Below, piece after piece: positions 35,177-48,840 of a stretch of 64,000 nt of DNA. How positions within the stretch are numbered: the first letter of the stretch is position 1; each line of letters begins with the position of its first letter. The notes under the pieces are model-generated. The model ran no database searches. It was given only the letters and a program-made list of their open reading frames with translations, and was not told the origin of the DNA. A program made the translations under genes and the position numbers. The DNA is from Chaetorhynchus papuensis (taxonomy: Eukaryota; Chordata; Aves; Passeriformes; Rhipiduridae). The stretch covers positions 372,001 through 436,000 of the forward strand of contig VWYX01000255.1 of the NCBI GenBank assembly GCA_013396525.1, read 5' to 3'.

Positions 35177-38100
35177 GTGGGAGTGAATTGTCATGTTCTG
35201 AAATGACAGCTGCACTCACCTGCCACCAGTCTTCTGAGCGATTAAACAAAGTGAACTCTCTAATTCTAACCAAATTAATGCAAACAAGAGGGAGATGAGA
35301 GCAGGAAGAAGAAATGTGGAGGGAACCCCAACTACTCAAACATCTGTGTCTAAGTGTCCCTTGTGCCATAGCTTATCTGCTGGGGAGGAGATTATGGCAG
35401 GCAAATGAAAACAAGTACAGGCACTGTCAGCGTAAAAATGTCCCCAGAGCAGTTTGTCAGCAGGAGGAGCTGGGACCAAGTCAGCAGGATTCTCTCCATG
35501 TGGATTCCTATTCCCTGCTGGACTATCAGAGTTCCAACAAGCTAGCACAGCATGGGAGGCTCACTGCCGGGCCAGGAGCTCCTCTCAGTATTCAGCTCTG
35601 GGGGCACACATCACACCAGATGGGTGTTTGTTGGAGAAACTACTGAGGAATGGTGGATTCAGGAGCTACACACCGCTGCTATAATATTCCTGTCCTACGC
35701 TGCATTTCCTTTCTTATGGTGTAGTCTTGCAAAGCAGTTAAACAAGTTGAAGAGTCAAGCTTACTACCAACTTGTGCAAAGAGTAAGATCTAGTATTTCA
35801 CCTGAATTTAAGGCAGCCTTTACTAATTTGCTGATAGGGCTTTGCACAGGCAAAATTAGTGGAAAGCAGCAGAAGGAATCAAAGCAATGAACTGGGAAAA
35901 AAGACAGCCTGGGATAGCCAGTAAAACAGAAATGAGCCTGGTAGCAGAGGAAAAACCAGATGCTTTGCTTTGATTGTTCATTGTCAGTCTCATTATGACT
36001 TTCAAGCTGTCATGTTACTTCAGCTTTATTGGGTTTGGTTTCTTTTCCCAACTTTCAATGCAGATGATGTTCTGATTGCTCTATTCTCAGGCCAAGTACA
36101 GCCTGACCTCTCCCTTTAGTGCAGTAAGTGGCATTCATCTCCCTCTTACGCAGGCAAAGGGTGAAGAAGAGGTCAGCAGCCCTAATAATTGCATCTTGGA
36201 CCTCTTTGTTGGTATGGTTATATGATCTTTTGTTTTCTGTTTTATGACTGACAAGCTCTCAAAAACCTTCTGGCAACACTCAACTTTTGCAAAACTGATA
36301 GTTTTAGCTGGGGGAAAACTCTTGGTATTGCTAGCCTTTTGTTTTCAGTGGGGGGAGCTTTTATAAAATGTGTAATTCCTAATCCAGCTGACCCACATCT
36401 AAAACTCTAAATGCATTGGGTCGAAATATTGAATTAGAAGTAGTTTGCTGCAATCAAGTATCTGGTCGAGCCATAGAAGTGTTTTGAGGCAGATGTGGTT
36501 TGGATGCTTCATGCCCCTGTGCTCTTTATGGGCCATTACTGTCCACATTTTTCTTTTGACCTACCACATGATAGGCACTGTGGGGTCTCTTGGGGAATGG
36601 CTTACTGAGATGGAGGGGTGGGAGGGACACCAAGCTGTGACACCTGGGAGGTGATGGGCAGCTCTTGCTTGGCTCATGTTGCCATCCTTTGTTACAAAAT
36701 CACAGCCCCCAACTCCTTTCTTTTTCCTTCTTCTCCTTGCTCGAAGAATTAAACATTCCAGGTGTTTAAGAGCTAAAATTCTCACTCTTTTCACTTCTTT
36801 TCATTTGTACCGGAGGTACACTTCATGCCTCCTTAAGAGTAGCTGAATTTAGAGATGGTGGTGGAAGTTCCCAAGCTGCACTCAGTCTACATTTCAGTGC
36901 TATTGGTTGTTAATGCCTCTTTTGATTTTTGAGGGCTTTGGGAGTAGAAATATAGGGGATATCAAAACCCTCCATCTTAAATTCTCTCACTCTATGTGAT
37001 CTCTGTGATTGCTACATCAGAAGTGCCTATCACAAGATGTTGCTGAGTCCCAAGGGAAGGGCAGAGGAACAGTAACAAAAGAGGTAAGATTTGACCAAAC
37101 TTTCTTAAATTTCAAACACTTGGACTTATTTTTCTCATCCTCTCAAGACCTTCAGGGATCTAATTCTTGAGGTTTAACAGAAAGAAGCGTCTGATCATTC
37201 TCTCCATATCATCCAGGCCTCAAGTCATACACAATATCCTAAAATCAGCTTTGTGTACATATAAGAAAAGGAGCTGTTGCCTTTGTCACACAGCCCAGAA
37301 TTCTGTTTGATTTTCTTTTTGGTTGCTGCATTTTCCCTTAACCACACACTTAATCTGATGTGCATTATCACTCCCTGATCTCATTACCTCCTTCCTTGAA
37401 CTTGCATGTTGCTTAAACTGTCTTAGAGGGAAGAATGCCCTTAAATGCGTCAGTAATTCAATTCCAGTAATAACTTCATGTATTTATCGGGGGTTTTTTA
37501 GTGTCCTTATGAGAAGCTAGGCAGTCCTGTGTTTGTGTTATCTAGTGAGAGTGACCCAGGCAGCGTCTTTCTGTTTGGATGGTTGTTTTTTCCCCACAAA
37601 ACCTCTCACCCCTGTGGAATTGGAGCCAAGGGCTGTGATGCTCTGAGCAGTGGCTTGGTGGTAGAGGGCCAGCACTTTCCGGGAAGACCAGACTTCCCTC
37701 CCACATTGCTGCACCTAAGTAAACCTGAGACCTCACGGAAACCCTTGGCTTTGCTGGTGCTGCCTGTTTGGTTTGTGTATAGTCAGCTGGCCTGATCCTT
37801 TCCCAGAATACTGGTTTTGCCCTGCCTAAGCTGCCTAACCGTGGTTGTGCTACCAGATGTACAAAATAGGGATGCTGGAAAGTTCGTAGCTCTTCCCTGA
37901 CATGAGGAGACATTGGACATGCTTCCAAATATGGAGAAAAATAAGGTGTTTTTTAAAAAATCCCGTGGTCTGTAATGCTAAATATAGGCAAAATGATAAT
38001 AGAAAGAAGGTTCTCTAGATTTTGCCAAGCTTGCTGGCTTAAATAATTCTCTCATTCTATATTTAATGATTGCCAGGCATGCTTCATGGCATAAAATTAA

Positions 38101-38259
38101 TTTTGAAGAGGAGAATTTAAATTCTCTTTTTTCTATCCAGAAATCAACAGAATATTAAAACATTCACAGTACCTTAGTATTCCAAATATGTAACACTGTC
38201 TTATCTCTTTTTTTTAATTTTAGAAATGCCAATGTGATATTCAGGTGCATTGTAGCTCC

Positions 38260-38350
38260 AAAACAAACAAACAAAACCAAACCAAAACAAAAACACAAAT
38301 AAACAAATCAAAACAAAAAAACTACCAACCAAACAGAAAAGCAACAAAAG
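38260..38350. repeat. (AAAC)n-type simple repeat
   Basis: About 90 bp of AAAC, AAAAC and CCAAAC units, strongly A/C-biased and imperfect. It may derive from an old A-rich tail or simple slippage. No element body is recognised beside it. Confidence 0.9.
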
Positions 38351-41300
38351 CTTGAGTCCTTGGGAAGTGGGGGAATGGTGGAATTAAGGTTAGCTGCTAA
38401 TTTGTGGGCACTCAGAAAAAAATCTGTGACCCTGGAATAAACAGAATTTTAACACAAGGGGCAGAAGGGCAGGTCCCAGATTTATAAATAAACACTGACT
38501 CATTTAGGTCTCCATTGCTTGAAAACAGATCCACTTATTAAAATACATATGGAGAAAGGGGAAGCTGGCTTCTAGGAATAACAGTGTGCACGCCGATTTC
38601 CAATGCAAAGTGAATCTTCATTCTGAAGTTGTTCTTTGTTAAACCAGCCAAAGCTAGGGGTTTGTGTAATGGAAACAATGCTGGTCTTGGATAAATTCAG
38701 AAGTGGGTGCCATCCTAGCAGAAAGCCAGGTTTTTACTACAGCTCTTTATGTGCAGAGCATAAATCACCCCTCTTGAGGACCATGTGTCATTTGGTCCCA
38801 GAGACGGGTGTAGGATGCTCTGTGAAAAACGTCTCTGTGGCGCCAGAGGCAGCGTGGTCAAAGCCTCTCGTGGTGCCCCAGAGATGAGCTCCAGCCTCCA
38901 GACAGCCCCTGGCCCAGGGCCAGCGCTGCAAGTCGGGGCTCTGTCCAGTGTCAGGAGACAGCAGCAGGCAAACACACAGGGGAGACACAAACCCTCCCTT
39001 GTGTGCCACAGGCCAGAGAAGCTACTGTGCTTCACCCACCCTCGGGGCCTGCCAGCCCTCCGCCAACCACAGCTATGCCCTCCATCAAAGAACAAAACTT
39101 CGGGACATCTCTCCACGGCGTTGGGTTTCCAGAAGCACAAAGGATACCCACGAGGCGTTTCCAGAGATCCTTAAGTGTGGTTATAGCCCCAGAAGGCTAC
39201 TCTTGTGGAATCCAAATCCTGCTGGAATCAGAGACCTTTTCATGTAGAAGAATGGTTGAAATGAGCTTTTGGTGTCGCACAGACCCTCGCTGTCTGTCCT
39301 GAAAACAGTCAGTAGTGCAGGGAGCCGCTTGCTCCGTACTCGGGTTAATCCAACCAGCTTTTAGGAAATTCACCTGGTGATCTTGTGCTACATCATTTTT
39401 TCATCCGTATAATAAACCATCTTAAACCTATCAGTGGAATCCTACTTTTCCTCTCTTGAAAAATACTCAATAACCTGACCACACATGTGGCATTTTTGTT
39501 GCTGAAATAGAAATTGCTTTGTTTCAGGTACAAACAAAATACCTTCTCTCTTTTAGAAGCAGAAGTCCAAACACAAAGCCTACCTAAATTTATGTGCCCA
39601 GTGGATGGGAGGGAGAGAAACCCAAAATCCAGAGTGCAGCTGGGATGAAGTGTGTCCTGTGAGCATGATTAAATGATTGTGAATGATGAAGATTGTTTCT
39701 GTTTACTACGTGTTCCATCATAAAGCTTTATGGAAAACATTCCTGAAGAGGAATAGGTGAACAAGATATTCCTACCATGAGCACTTCAGGTTCAGAAGTT
39801 CACCTTTAATATGAACATTGCAGATTTTTCTTTTCACACTCAAAGAGATGCCTCTTTCTTATTTAATATAAAATGTGCTCAGCAGCCTGTGCTAGAGGAT
39901 TCTTGGTCTGTCCTTACTTCTGCTCAGAAGACAAATGTTTGCTAATATCCATACTTGAGGAAGATGTTGAAATATAAATGTATCACCTCCTCTGCACAGG
40001 TAAGCAGGAAGGAAGGAGGGCAAAAGCTCGTAGGCCACACAGAAAAAACCTTCTCAAGGTACAGGGTGGCCACTCCTGATCTGCCTCTGCTAACTATAAA
40101 GAGCCACAGCAAGAAAGTGACAGAAAAAACCCATCCAGTTCTCTGTTGGATTAATGCACATAGAGAGCAACACCAGTTTTAAAAGACTTTTGAGTGCTTA
40201 ACAATGAAATTAGGTTCTCCGTCTTTGAAGCTGCATTAAATCCCCAAGATCCCATATTCCAAGAGTTAACACTCCTTTACAAACATGGCCCCAAGCACCA
40301 GCCAGTACAAAGATCTTGACAGACATTCTGATGTTTCCCATTGATATTACATCTAGTTTATCTAAAGAGACATTTTCCACCCGATAAATGTGTCTGCTCA
40401 AGGGCAGACTGAAGAAGTTATCTAAATACACATTTTCAACATGACTAGAAACAGTTCCCCTTGTATTTCCACTTCTTTCAGCCTACCTTGAAGCTCAGAG
40501 AAGCTGGATTTTTGGGAGAGAGAATGAGGTTTGTGTGAATTTTCTTTTTCTTTCTGTTGGTGACCTGAAAGCCTGAGGATGGAAGCAGGAATTGAAAGCC
40601 ACTTATAGAAATGCAAGACTGGTCTCATGAAACAGCAGCCACCTGTCCTAGTGTAATTTTCTCTTTTATCGGTGTGCTGAAATCTTTCCTGAAGCTGGGT
40701 GTGAGCAAGATGAGAGAGGAGCAAAAACATGTTTACTTTTTGGTTTTTTTTTTTTGTTTTTTTTTTTAATGTTCCTTAGGGAATGCAGGTAAAAATCTGT
40801 TTTCAAATTACAGGAAAAAGTTGCTTAAAACAAATTCTTCCAAGCTTAATAAATCCACAAAATATGTAAACATCTCTTATACTGCCCAGAAATAAGAGAG
40901 ATGGGAGCAGTTACTGAATGACCAGGAATTGCATTTTTAAGTGTGTTTTGCGTGTTTCCTATTATGTAAGAAACATATGGGAACAAGACTGAAATTTCTT
41001 ATGAATCTACCCCATAAAATCTAATCCTGGCAATCATTTATCAAGAGACTTTTTTTATGGAACAACATTGCAGACCTGGATGAACTGTCCTTCCAGAGCT
41101 TCATCCGCTGTGCTTTCATGTTAACAAAGAAAAGGATTATGTTACAAAATAAACAAGGCTCCTAATGAATACAAACTATTCTCAACTGTGTTGATAACAA
41201 ATAGGCCAAGGTTAAAGAGCTAAATAAAGCATGTTGCCCTGAAATGCAGTAATGACAATTGTGACTTATCCATTAAACAGAGCTGCTCTTTTCTCTTTTT

Positions 41301-41767
41301 CCTTTGGGGAATTTGGCAAAAAAGATTGGTTTTGTAGCCTCAGAGCTGTACCACTGCTACAGCCACTCCTGGTCTTGCTGGCATGATAAATTAGCTCCCG
41401 TAGGCAAGGGATCATTTTTGGCATTCATTAAATTGCTATTACAGGTCCACTCCTTTTGCTTCTTGCTCTAGGTTTTGCCACTCACTTTTTCTGCTGAAGA
41501 AGCCCAAAGAACAGGGTGCAAAACTTTCTTGAAGAGTAGCAGGAAGGGGGCAGCAAGAAGAAAACATTGTACATTGGAGTGTCTTCAAGGCTGTAGCTAT
41601 TTGATATATACTTTATGGGCATGTAAGTCTTGAAGGACAGAGCCTTGGGTATTTACATGTAGGTACAGAATGTTTTCAGGATGCTTTAAACCCCATCTTT
41701 TAGAGTGAAAAGAAATGGGTAGTTAGTCCTACCGAGGACAATTCTGTTCAGGAACCATTCAAAGCAC
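38351..41767. other. Non-coding spacer with a GC-richer patch
   Basis: The patch at 38780-39180 has about 17 CpGs and overlapping open frames on both strands (38715-39140 minus, 38785-39174 plus), none recognised. A T-rich run is at 40736-40769. No gene is supported. Confidence 0.5.
40736..40769. repeat. T-rich homopolymer tract
   Basis: Two T runs (12 and 11 bases) joined by G, preceded by TTTTTGG. Low complexity. Confidence 0.9.
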
Positions 41768-41835
41768 ATGGTCCTGGTTCTGCATCCTGCCAGCATTTGC
41801 TATTGACTTCACTGGGACTTTGAGCAGGCGAAAAA
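41768..41835. repeat. Decayed palindromic sauropsid repeat
   Basis: GTCCTGGTTCTGCATCCTGC is followed by TTGACTTCACTGGGACTTTG and AGCAGG. The core CTTCACTGGGAC is shared exactly with the relic at 48778-48840. It fits the motif 'cattgacttcaatgggactttgc' known from sauropsid repeats. Confidence 0.5.
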
Positions 41836-44752
41836 GCTGCACAGGAAGACCCACAACTCTTTAAAAGTTCAGGGGGAACTGTAATACTGACAGTAATGTT
41901 ACTGCACTCACAGGTGGAGTGTTTTTCTCCAGAGCTCGTCTCTGAGCCGTGTGTCTGTTCTTCTGTAGCAGCCAGAGGCACAGTGGATATTTTTTAGAGG
42001 AGGAGCTGGATCACATGAGCAGGGGATTTTTTTTTTGCTTTTTCTGACTCCACTCAGTGCTTTGGGCACAGAAGATGGATTGTTTTCTCAGGTCTGCCAC
42101 AGACTCCCTCTGCATACTGGACAGAGATGGGTATTGCCACAGTGGCATCACCACGTGTGACACAGGGGCATGAGGCACAAAAGGGAGATAAAATACCCCT
42201 AATCTCCCTCCACTGATAAGGATGAGCCTGGATGCACATAATCTGTAGGTGCTTACCTATGGCTGGATATGATAATATTCCTCCTCTCCTACTCTCTGGC
42301 TGTCATGTCTATTTAAACTGGAAATTCCTTAGGACAGCTTGTGACCCTCGTGTTACGGGTATCTCATACATTCATCCATGAGATTAACAGGGGTGTTTGG
42401 GTGCTTTTAAAAGAATATGATATTAATTATCTCTCTTCTTATCAGTATCTCCTACTCATCCAGAGCCTGGGGCAATCAAGTGATGACTCTAAACAGTCCT
42501 GTACTGACTGTTTTGTGTTCATTTCCTTTACTCTGTTTCATGGATTGTTCCTTCAGGTCAGCAGACACAAACCAAACAGCTGTTTTCAGCAAGTCCCTTT
42601 CCTTTTGCTGCTGTCATTAACTGGCAGCACGCTTGACTATACCACTTCATGATTTACAAAGTGCTCTAGGAATCATCAGAGAAAATACGTCATAGAAAGG
42701 GATATTATAATGATGATGATATGATTATAAGGATCTGGTTCTGTTAACTGTTGTTTGCAAGTTACAAAACAATTGGGAAATAACCTTGAAATTACATGAA
42801 ATTTGAGACAAGAAATTTTTAGAAAGCTGTATTGGATTTCATTCAATGAATTTTTAGAAGGAAGAAAAGTCATACTAACCCATTTCAGATTCTGGATACA
42901 GTATATCATTTTAGATTAATGCTTTTAACATTTCAAGGTGCCATTCTGGAATACAATGATCTATGGTATTCATCAATTTCAACATCTTTTGTTATAAATT
43001 AAGAATAGTACCCCCCAAAAGCTCTCAAATCACATTTGTCATTTGAAATAATAAAAGTAAAGTGTGTCACTCTGACTGACCATATTTCATGTCCCCTTTT
43101 CTGATTCTCCCAGCTGTGGAACTGCTGTCATTGTTATTAAAAGAGATGGCACAAAACAAAAACAAAAATAGAGAGGCTGGAAAATGTGTATAACATTAAC
43201 ATAGTCAGGTATTTTCTACCTTGTCTGGAGAATTCACCTGTAAATAGTAATCAAGACCAGCACATTGTCCTGGAAACATTTTCTAAATCTATTTGGAGAC
43301 TCCAGGTATCTCAAAATATGACTGCAATGCCTGTTTTCCTTGCTGATGGCTCTAGTCAGAACACTTCCTTGTGTGCTGGGCATAACTCTGTTTAACAAAA
43401 TTTTTGCTCCACTCCAGCATTTGGACTGTAAGCTCTCAGTGGCCAATTTCTGTTCTATTTCTATGGGCTTTCAGGGACATTTTTCTTAGAGCTGTTAAGC
43501 AGAAGCAAGGAATAGCTTTTCATTGTTTTTCAGGCACCTGCCCTCAATGGATCTCGACCCTTGAGTAATACTTCTGCTGTTTCTGCCAGTTTCAACCTGC
43601 AGTTGTGGATATTCACCGTGGTGTGATCCCACTTTTTCTATAATGCTCTTCTCCACTAGGATTTCACCCCCGGTGTTCGGTCACTGCTCACAAGGAGGAT
43701 ATTCCAACCCCTGGTAATGTGCAAACAAACCTGGCTCAGGTCCTGTGTTTCCAGCTGGAAAACATCACCTTGGCTGGTAAAGGGCAGTGAAGTACCAAAG
43801 AGTGTAAATTTTGGTAGAAGATGCCTGATCCCCTCCACTTGCCATTCCATGCTCTGGAATGGGTTTGAGGCCTTTCAGAAAACAGCTGGAGAATAACTTT
43901 CTCCAGCAGTCACAGCATCCAGCCTCTACTTGTGGCACCATTCCTGTGTTTCCCTGAAAAATCCATTGATTCCTTGAAATTGCAATAATCTGCATTCACT
44001 CCATGTCCTCAGTAGGGTTTGGATAATTGTGACTGGACTCTGAAATGCATTTCTTGTTAGCCCTTTCATTTTAATGGAGTGTAGAGGCAGAAAAATAGCA
44101 TGAGGCTCGAGTTTCAACCCTGTCCTTTACAGAAAGTTGTGTTTTTTCTACCATTTTACTCTCTTCACAGTGCTTGTCATGAAACTGGATTGATATTGTG
44201 CTGCTTCTGTTCTTATTTGGTATGTGAATGAGGTGTCACAATTTCATTGCCTTGTGTACTGTGTTCCCATATCTATAGAAATATCTGCATTTTACATACA
44301 TCTCAGGAAGAGTAAGGACACAGGCAGGGAATGTAAAATATCTTTACATTCTAAGCAGAGTGTACTCTCCCAGCTTACAAAAGTCTGTTCAGATGGAATT
44401 GTTGCCTCTGGCTTTTTACTTAAACTCTTGTAATACAACCCAAAAACTGGAGCTGATTTGCAAAGATCCTGCTCAGCATTCTTATATTGTCAAATTTAAA
44501 TAAACTATTAAGTCCGATTACTGGCAGAAGAAATTCATGTTCAACATAGCTCTCTTTATTTTGAAAAAGACTGGCATATTATACCTTTATGCTTTTATTG
44601 TTTAATAGAGCTATCTAAGTATGCCTATGGCCCTCATCACCATCGTATGGAAGCATTTCCAAAGCACTTAATAGAAATTACAACAACAACCTCTTTTTCA
44701 GAGATGAACTGAAGCTCTGCAAATCGTACCCTCTCCCTGGGTTCTTCTGCAG
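41836..44752. other. Non-coding spacer
   Basis: No gene is supported. A short ATGATGATATGATTAT stretch lies at about 42710-42727. The frames at 42341-42652 and 43656-44117 are unrecognised. Confidence 0.55.
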
Positions 44753-44845
44753 GAAGGTCAGCAGCCTTCATTTCCTCCTTACGCCTCTCCTCGCCTGCCC
44801 TTGGGAGTAGCCATCTCCTTTTTGGCTTTCACTACTCCAGCCAAG
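44753..44845 (+). other. Candidate cassette exon, 93 nt (tentative)
   Basis: The acceptor is pyrimidine-rich and ends TTCTTCTGCAG at 44752. The donor is AAG/GTAAAT after 44845. The length is 31 codons, divisible by three. The phase-0 reading starts EGQQPSFPPYASPRLP and ends AFTTPAK; one other frame is open and the third has a stop. An alternative acceptor at 44701 would add 51 nt but brings an in-frame TGA. I do not recognise the peptide. A segment with scattered CpGs follows (44860-45070). Chance occurrence is quite possible. Confidence 0.15.
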
Positions 44846-44859
44846 GTAAATAATAGAGA

Positions 44860-45070
44860 GACCTTGTTATTAATGTTCTCATTTAAAAATCTATTATGGT
44901 ATTTAGAATGATGAGGTCTGACTCTAAGTCGAGGGAAGATTAATTACATGACAGTGGTGAAAACGGGATGCGACAGTCTTTGGGCTGATACGACGAACTG
45001 TAAATCTGAGCTTGCACAATTGCCACAGTAAAGTGTGCACCATGTGCCAGCATTCAAAATCTTCCTCTCT
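44860..45070. promoter_or_regulatory. Candidate conserved non-coding segment
   Basis: It contains TTAATTACATGACAG and a cluster of isolated CpGs (AACGGGATGCGACAG, GATACGACGAAC) in CpG-poor surroundings. It lies just downstream of the candidate exon. The judgement is by texture only. Confidence 0.22.
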
Positions 45071-48000
45071 AGTCACAAGCAGTTACCAGGATGTCACTTA
45101 ATTATCTCTTTGAGGCATTACTATGGCAAGAAGAAAAGCATTTCTTAATATACATTCCCAGGGAGAGTGATGCAAGGGATATCTCCTTGGAAGAAAAGAT
45201 ACTGTTGGCCCAACCTTATCTGTTTCATTATCTTCCTTTTAATTTTTGGTACCCAAATTAAAATGTGGGAGTGGTACTGGCTTGCAATCCTAATTGGCAA
45301 ACAAGTTACACCAGTTACCAGGCAGGTACTGCCCTTACTGTATTGTTCCTTCATCTTTTGGTACCTGTTGCTCCAAAAGCTCTGTCCTAATGGCCTGCAG
45401 CGCTCTCACACTGGGTTTTGGCCTTTAAAGACCTACGTGGCCTAAGATCTGCCTCTGGAAAAAGTTGCCATTTGTTCCTTCAGCAGTTACTGATGGCCTG
45501 GGTAAACCCACTGAAGTTTATAGGTATTTATGCAGCTATAAATAAACTCTGGGTTTATGCAGTCTGTGAAGAGCAATCAGCTGGGTCAGCACATAGCAGC
45601 ATGTGGAGCAGCAACAGAAATTTTCATGCCTCTAATGCCAGGGGACTTTATCCCCAAAGTCCTCCAGCAATCTGTCTAAAAATGCCTGTTAAAAATTGCT
45701 CCACTTAAGCTTCATGCCCTTATTCAGCTGCCAGGTGAGACAAAACCAATTTGTGTAGCTGAGCAGGCAGACACTCAGGGTAGGCAAAAAGGATGATGAG
45801 AAGGGGAGAACTGCCCATGGGTGGGAAGTTCTTTTCACAGCTATCAGAACCATTTGTGAGTCTGTTGGATGCTCCTCTCCAGCCACCACATCCTCAGACT
45901 GCCCACTCTGCAGATGCTGCCTTCCTTCCTCTCACTTGTGCTGGATGTCACATTAATTTGTGCATGGCCACGGTCTCACTCCAGGGGCAGAAACCTTCAC
46001 CGTGGGGACAAGGGCAAGCAGTTTGCATGCATATATTTATCTCTGAGAGGATGAGTAAAGGTAAAGAAAATCACCCCAAGCAAAAATGAAAATGAGCATT
46101 GGTTTAGTTTTAACAACCCCAGGCAATCGAGGCCTGGCTCCAGCCTGCCCCCAGCTGCACCAAGGCAGCTCTCCAGGCCCCCAAGCTCTGCAGTGCCAGT
46201 GTGGCTCCAATGCAGCCTCTAATTCCATCTCCAGCACCAGCTGAGATGTGAGAAGTTTCGTCTGCCTTGCTCTGCTAAATTTCCCTTATTGTGGCACAGG
46301 GAACCTAAGATGAATAAGTGACTTGGAGAAAAATATCTGTATTTTTAAAATCTGAAGTGTGTCACTGATCACAGTGGGGAAAGCTGTTGATACATCTAAA
46401 CCTCAAGTAATAGCTTCTGTTGGAAGATGTTTGTTGAGACGGATCTTGAGAGCTATGAAAGACAGGGTTTCAGCAAATTACTTCTAAAACCATTTTCAAT
46501 GCACTTTTGTTTGTAAAGTAAGGATTTACTGAGTGAACAGTATCTTAATTCAGCAGCTACCCCTTTGCTCTCTTCTAGAAATATTCTCTATTTATTAACA
46601 TTATTTGCAGAAAATTAAAGAAGAAACCTCAACTACACATAAAAGTTTGCATTTGATTAACAAGGGCTACAGTTCAGGTTTCTCCTTGAAAAAAGTCTTA
46701 TAGTTTTTTGTCCCATGTGGATGTTATGAAAACAGAAGGATATCAGCACCTGATGGAGGGGAGGCAGCAAGGGAGGGAGGGAGATCCCTGCCCTGCACAG
46801 TTCTAGAACTCATCTATTTCATATCAGTTTTCTTGATTTATTGAGGTGCACTGATCTAAAAGTTTCACAGAATAATTATGTACGAGAAGAGATTAATTTC
46901 TGGTCATCACTAAGGAAAGAGTCAACATTAGGTGAGTATGTTATTGCCCAATGGTAACCAAATTAGAATCTAGGGATCTCTTGGCAAAATTCCCTGGAAA
47001 GAACTAAACTTTCAAATAAAGTTTTTGAAGCAGTATATAAAATCCCAATGGTTTTTTCACTGGATTTTCTGACTGTGGCAGTCAAGAGAAAGGTGAAGAT
47101 TCACAGAGCCTTGCAGGGTGTGCAGCGACTAAACACTTCCTGGCAGAGCTGATGCTCCAGTGCAGCTGGGAACTGAGAGCAAGCCTGGCAGTGTAATTAG
47201 GGTGAGACTGCAGGTCCAGGTTCGATGTTTTCTGAACTGTGCTCGTATCCTGGTACAAGCTGCAAAGCAGAAGGGAACTTTCTCTCTCCCGTTGACCCCC
47301 CAAACCTGCAAAGGTGCCTGTATTCTTTAGCTCCATCTACCGGCACTTGGCACAAACTGGATGTGTGTACATACAAATCCAAGTATTCCTAGACCAAAGG
47401 CAACAAATAAGCTTCCTACAAATTGCCCATCTGGTAGATATGATTATCTTACTTTTAAACAAAAATGAATTATTATTATTTTTGTAATCGCTGTAGGGTG
47501 GGGTCTATAATTTCTCAGAGGATAAGACTACACTGGAAATGTGTTACTGGACAACAAATGAATAATTGTGTGTGTGTGGCAATACGCAGTTATCGTTTCA
47601 TGCAAGTATAATTGAAACATCATTAAAAAAACCCATAATTAAGTCTTTAGCAATACCCAAGGGATGCAAGTTTTTTCTATTCCCATTTCAAAAATGAATG
47701 AACAAAATCTGACCAAAGAATCCTGGCTCCTTTTTTGCCTCCCCTGCTTGCTCTATGTCTTTCCCTCTTCACATGTTGAAAGAGGCCATTGGGTTGTTCT
47801 TTCCTGTGGTAGATTAGGGAATAGTGCTGGAGGTGACTTTTTTCTCACTGTGCATCTCCATCACCATATTTATTAAGTTTCTTTACAACATAAAGTTTCT
47901 TCGAAGCTCTTGTATAAAAATGGAGTAATAATAATAATTATTACAAGCAGCTAAAAGTGTAGGAAGATGCTTAAAGCCTAGTTTTTTAAATCCTTTTTAA

Positions 48001-48777
48001 ATAAGAGAAAATGTATTTTTCATGTATGAAACATTTTAAGAGGTAAGTCTTCTCCAGTATATTTTTCAAAGGCTAGCAGTTGAAGAGTGCTGGTTTGCAT
48101 TCATCACCTACAGCAATTGTAGATCATCCAAACTCCTATGGAGATTTCTTTTTCTTAAACTGTTTCTGCCAGCTTTCATTTTTCATACTACTCATATATC
48201 ACTATTTAGTCTAATGGGAAAACTCTGAAGGAACAATCCTCAGTTTTAAAATAAGTAAATAAAACATCCAAGCTAAAATAGACCTGCCCCTATTCAGAAG
48301 GGATCATTATTTGGGAATATACTCATTTGTATGAGTATACTTTTAATCAAACTTTTTCCATATGACTTCAGAAATAATTGCCTCCGTTAAAATAATAATG
48401 AAAAAGGAAACAAAACATAGCACCATAAGCAATGGATTATTGTGGAGCAACTGCAAGAAACCAAGTTCTGGCATATCTTTCCATAATCGTTCTCTGATGG
48501 TTGCAACTTTTTTATTCAGTTTTAAATGAGGGGCATTAACATTTAACAAATAAGACCAAAGGACATAGGAAATACTTTTTGGATAAGAAGAAAAAAACCT
48601 GAAGGTGTTCCACACATTTTCAGCTAACATGATTTACACGTTTCTGTTTTGAATGTTGAGGGAAGTTGGATTCAATAGATGATTTGTTTTCCATGGGGAA
48701 ATCCTAGTTACAGCAGCAGCTCGGTAATCCTGCTTTCTGTACAATAAATGCACAGCTTGCCTATGGGAAGCTGAGGA
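45071..48777. other. Non-coding spacer
   Basis: No gene is supported. GC-richer patches at 45870-46240 and 47100-47390 have overlapping opposite-strand frames. Short ATT/AAT triplet runs lie at about 47470-47482 and 47925-47942. Confidence 0.55.
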
Positions 48778-48840
48778 GAATGGGATTCTGACCCAAGCAA
48801 ATTCAACAGCAAAACGCTCACTGTCTTCACTGGGACCTTC
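48778..48840. repeat. Decayed palindromic sauropsid repeat
   Basis: GATTCTGACCCAAGC leads into ACTGTCTTCACTGGGACC. It shares CTTCACTGGGAC with the relic at 41768-41835, which supports common origin. Confidence 0.45.

Larger units (their letters stand above)
34131..38259. other. Non-coding spacer
   Basis: It has an A run at 34933-34948 and a T/G low-complexity tract at 35117-35176. Several overlapping frames on both strands (35314-35890 plus; 34989-35369 and 37542-37928 minus) show no domain I recognise and contradict each other. No gene is supported. Confidence 0.55.

Noticed and set aside
38260..38350. AAAC tract as a retroposon tail
   Set aside because: No element body is recognised on either side; a simple repeat is sufficient.
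38715..39302. Cluster of open frames on both strands
   Set aside because: GC-rich sequence with few stops; the translations are low-information and unrecognised.
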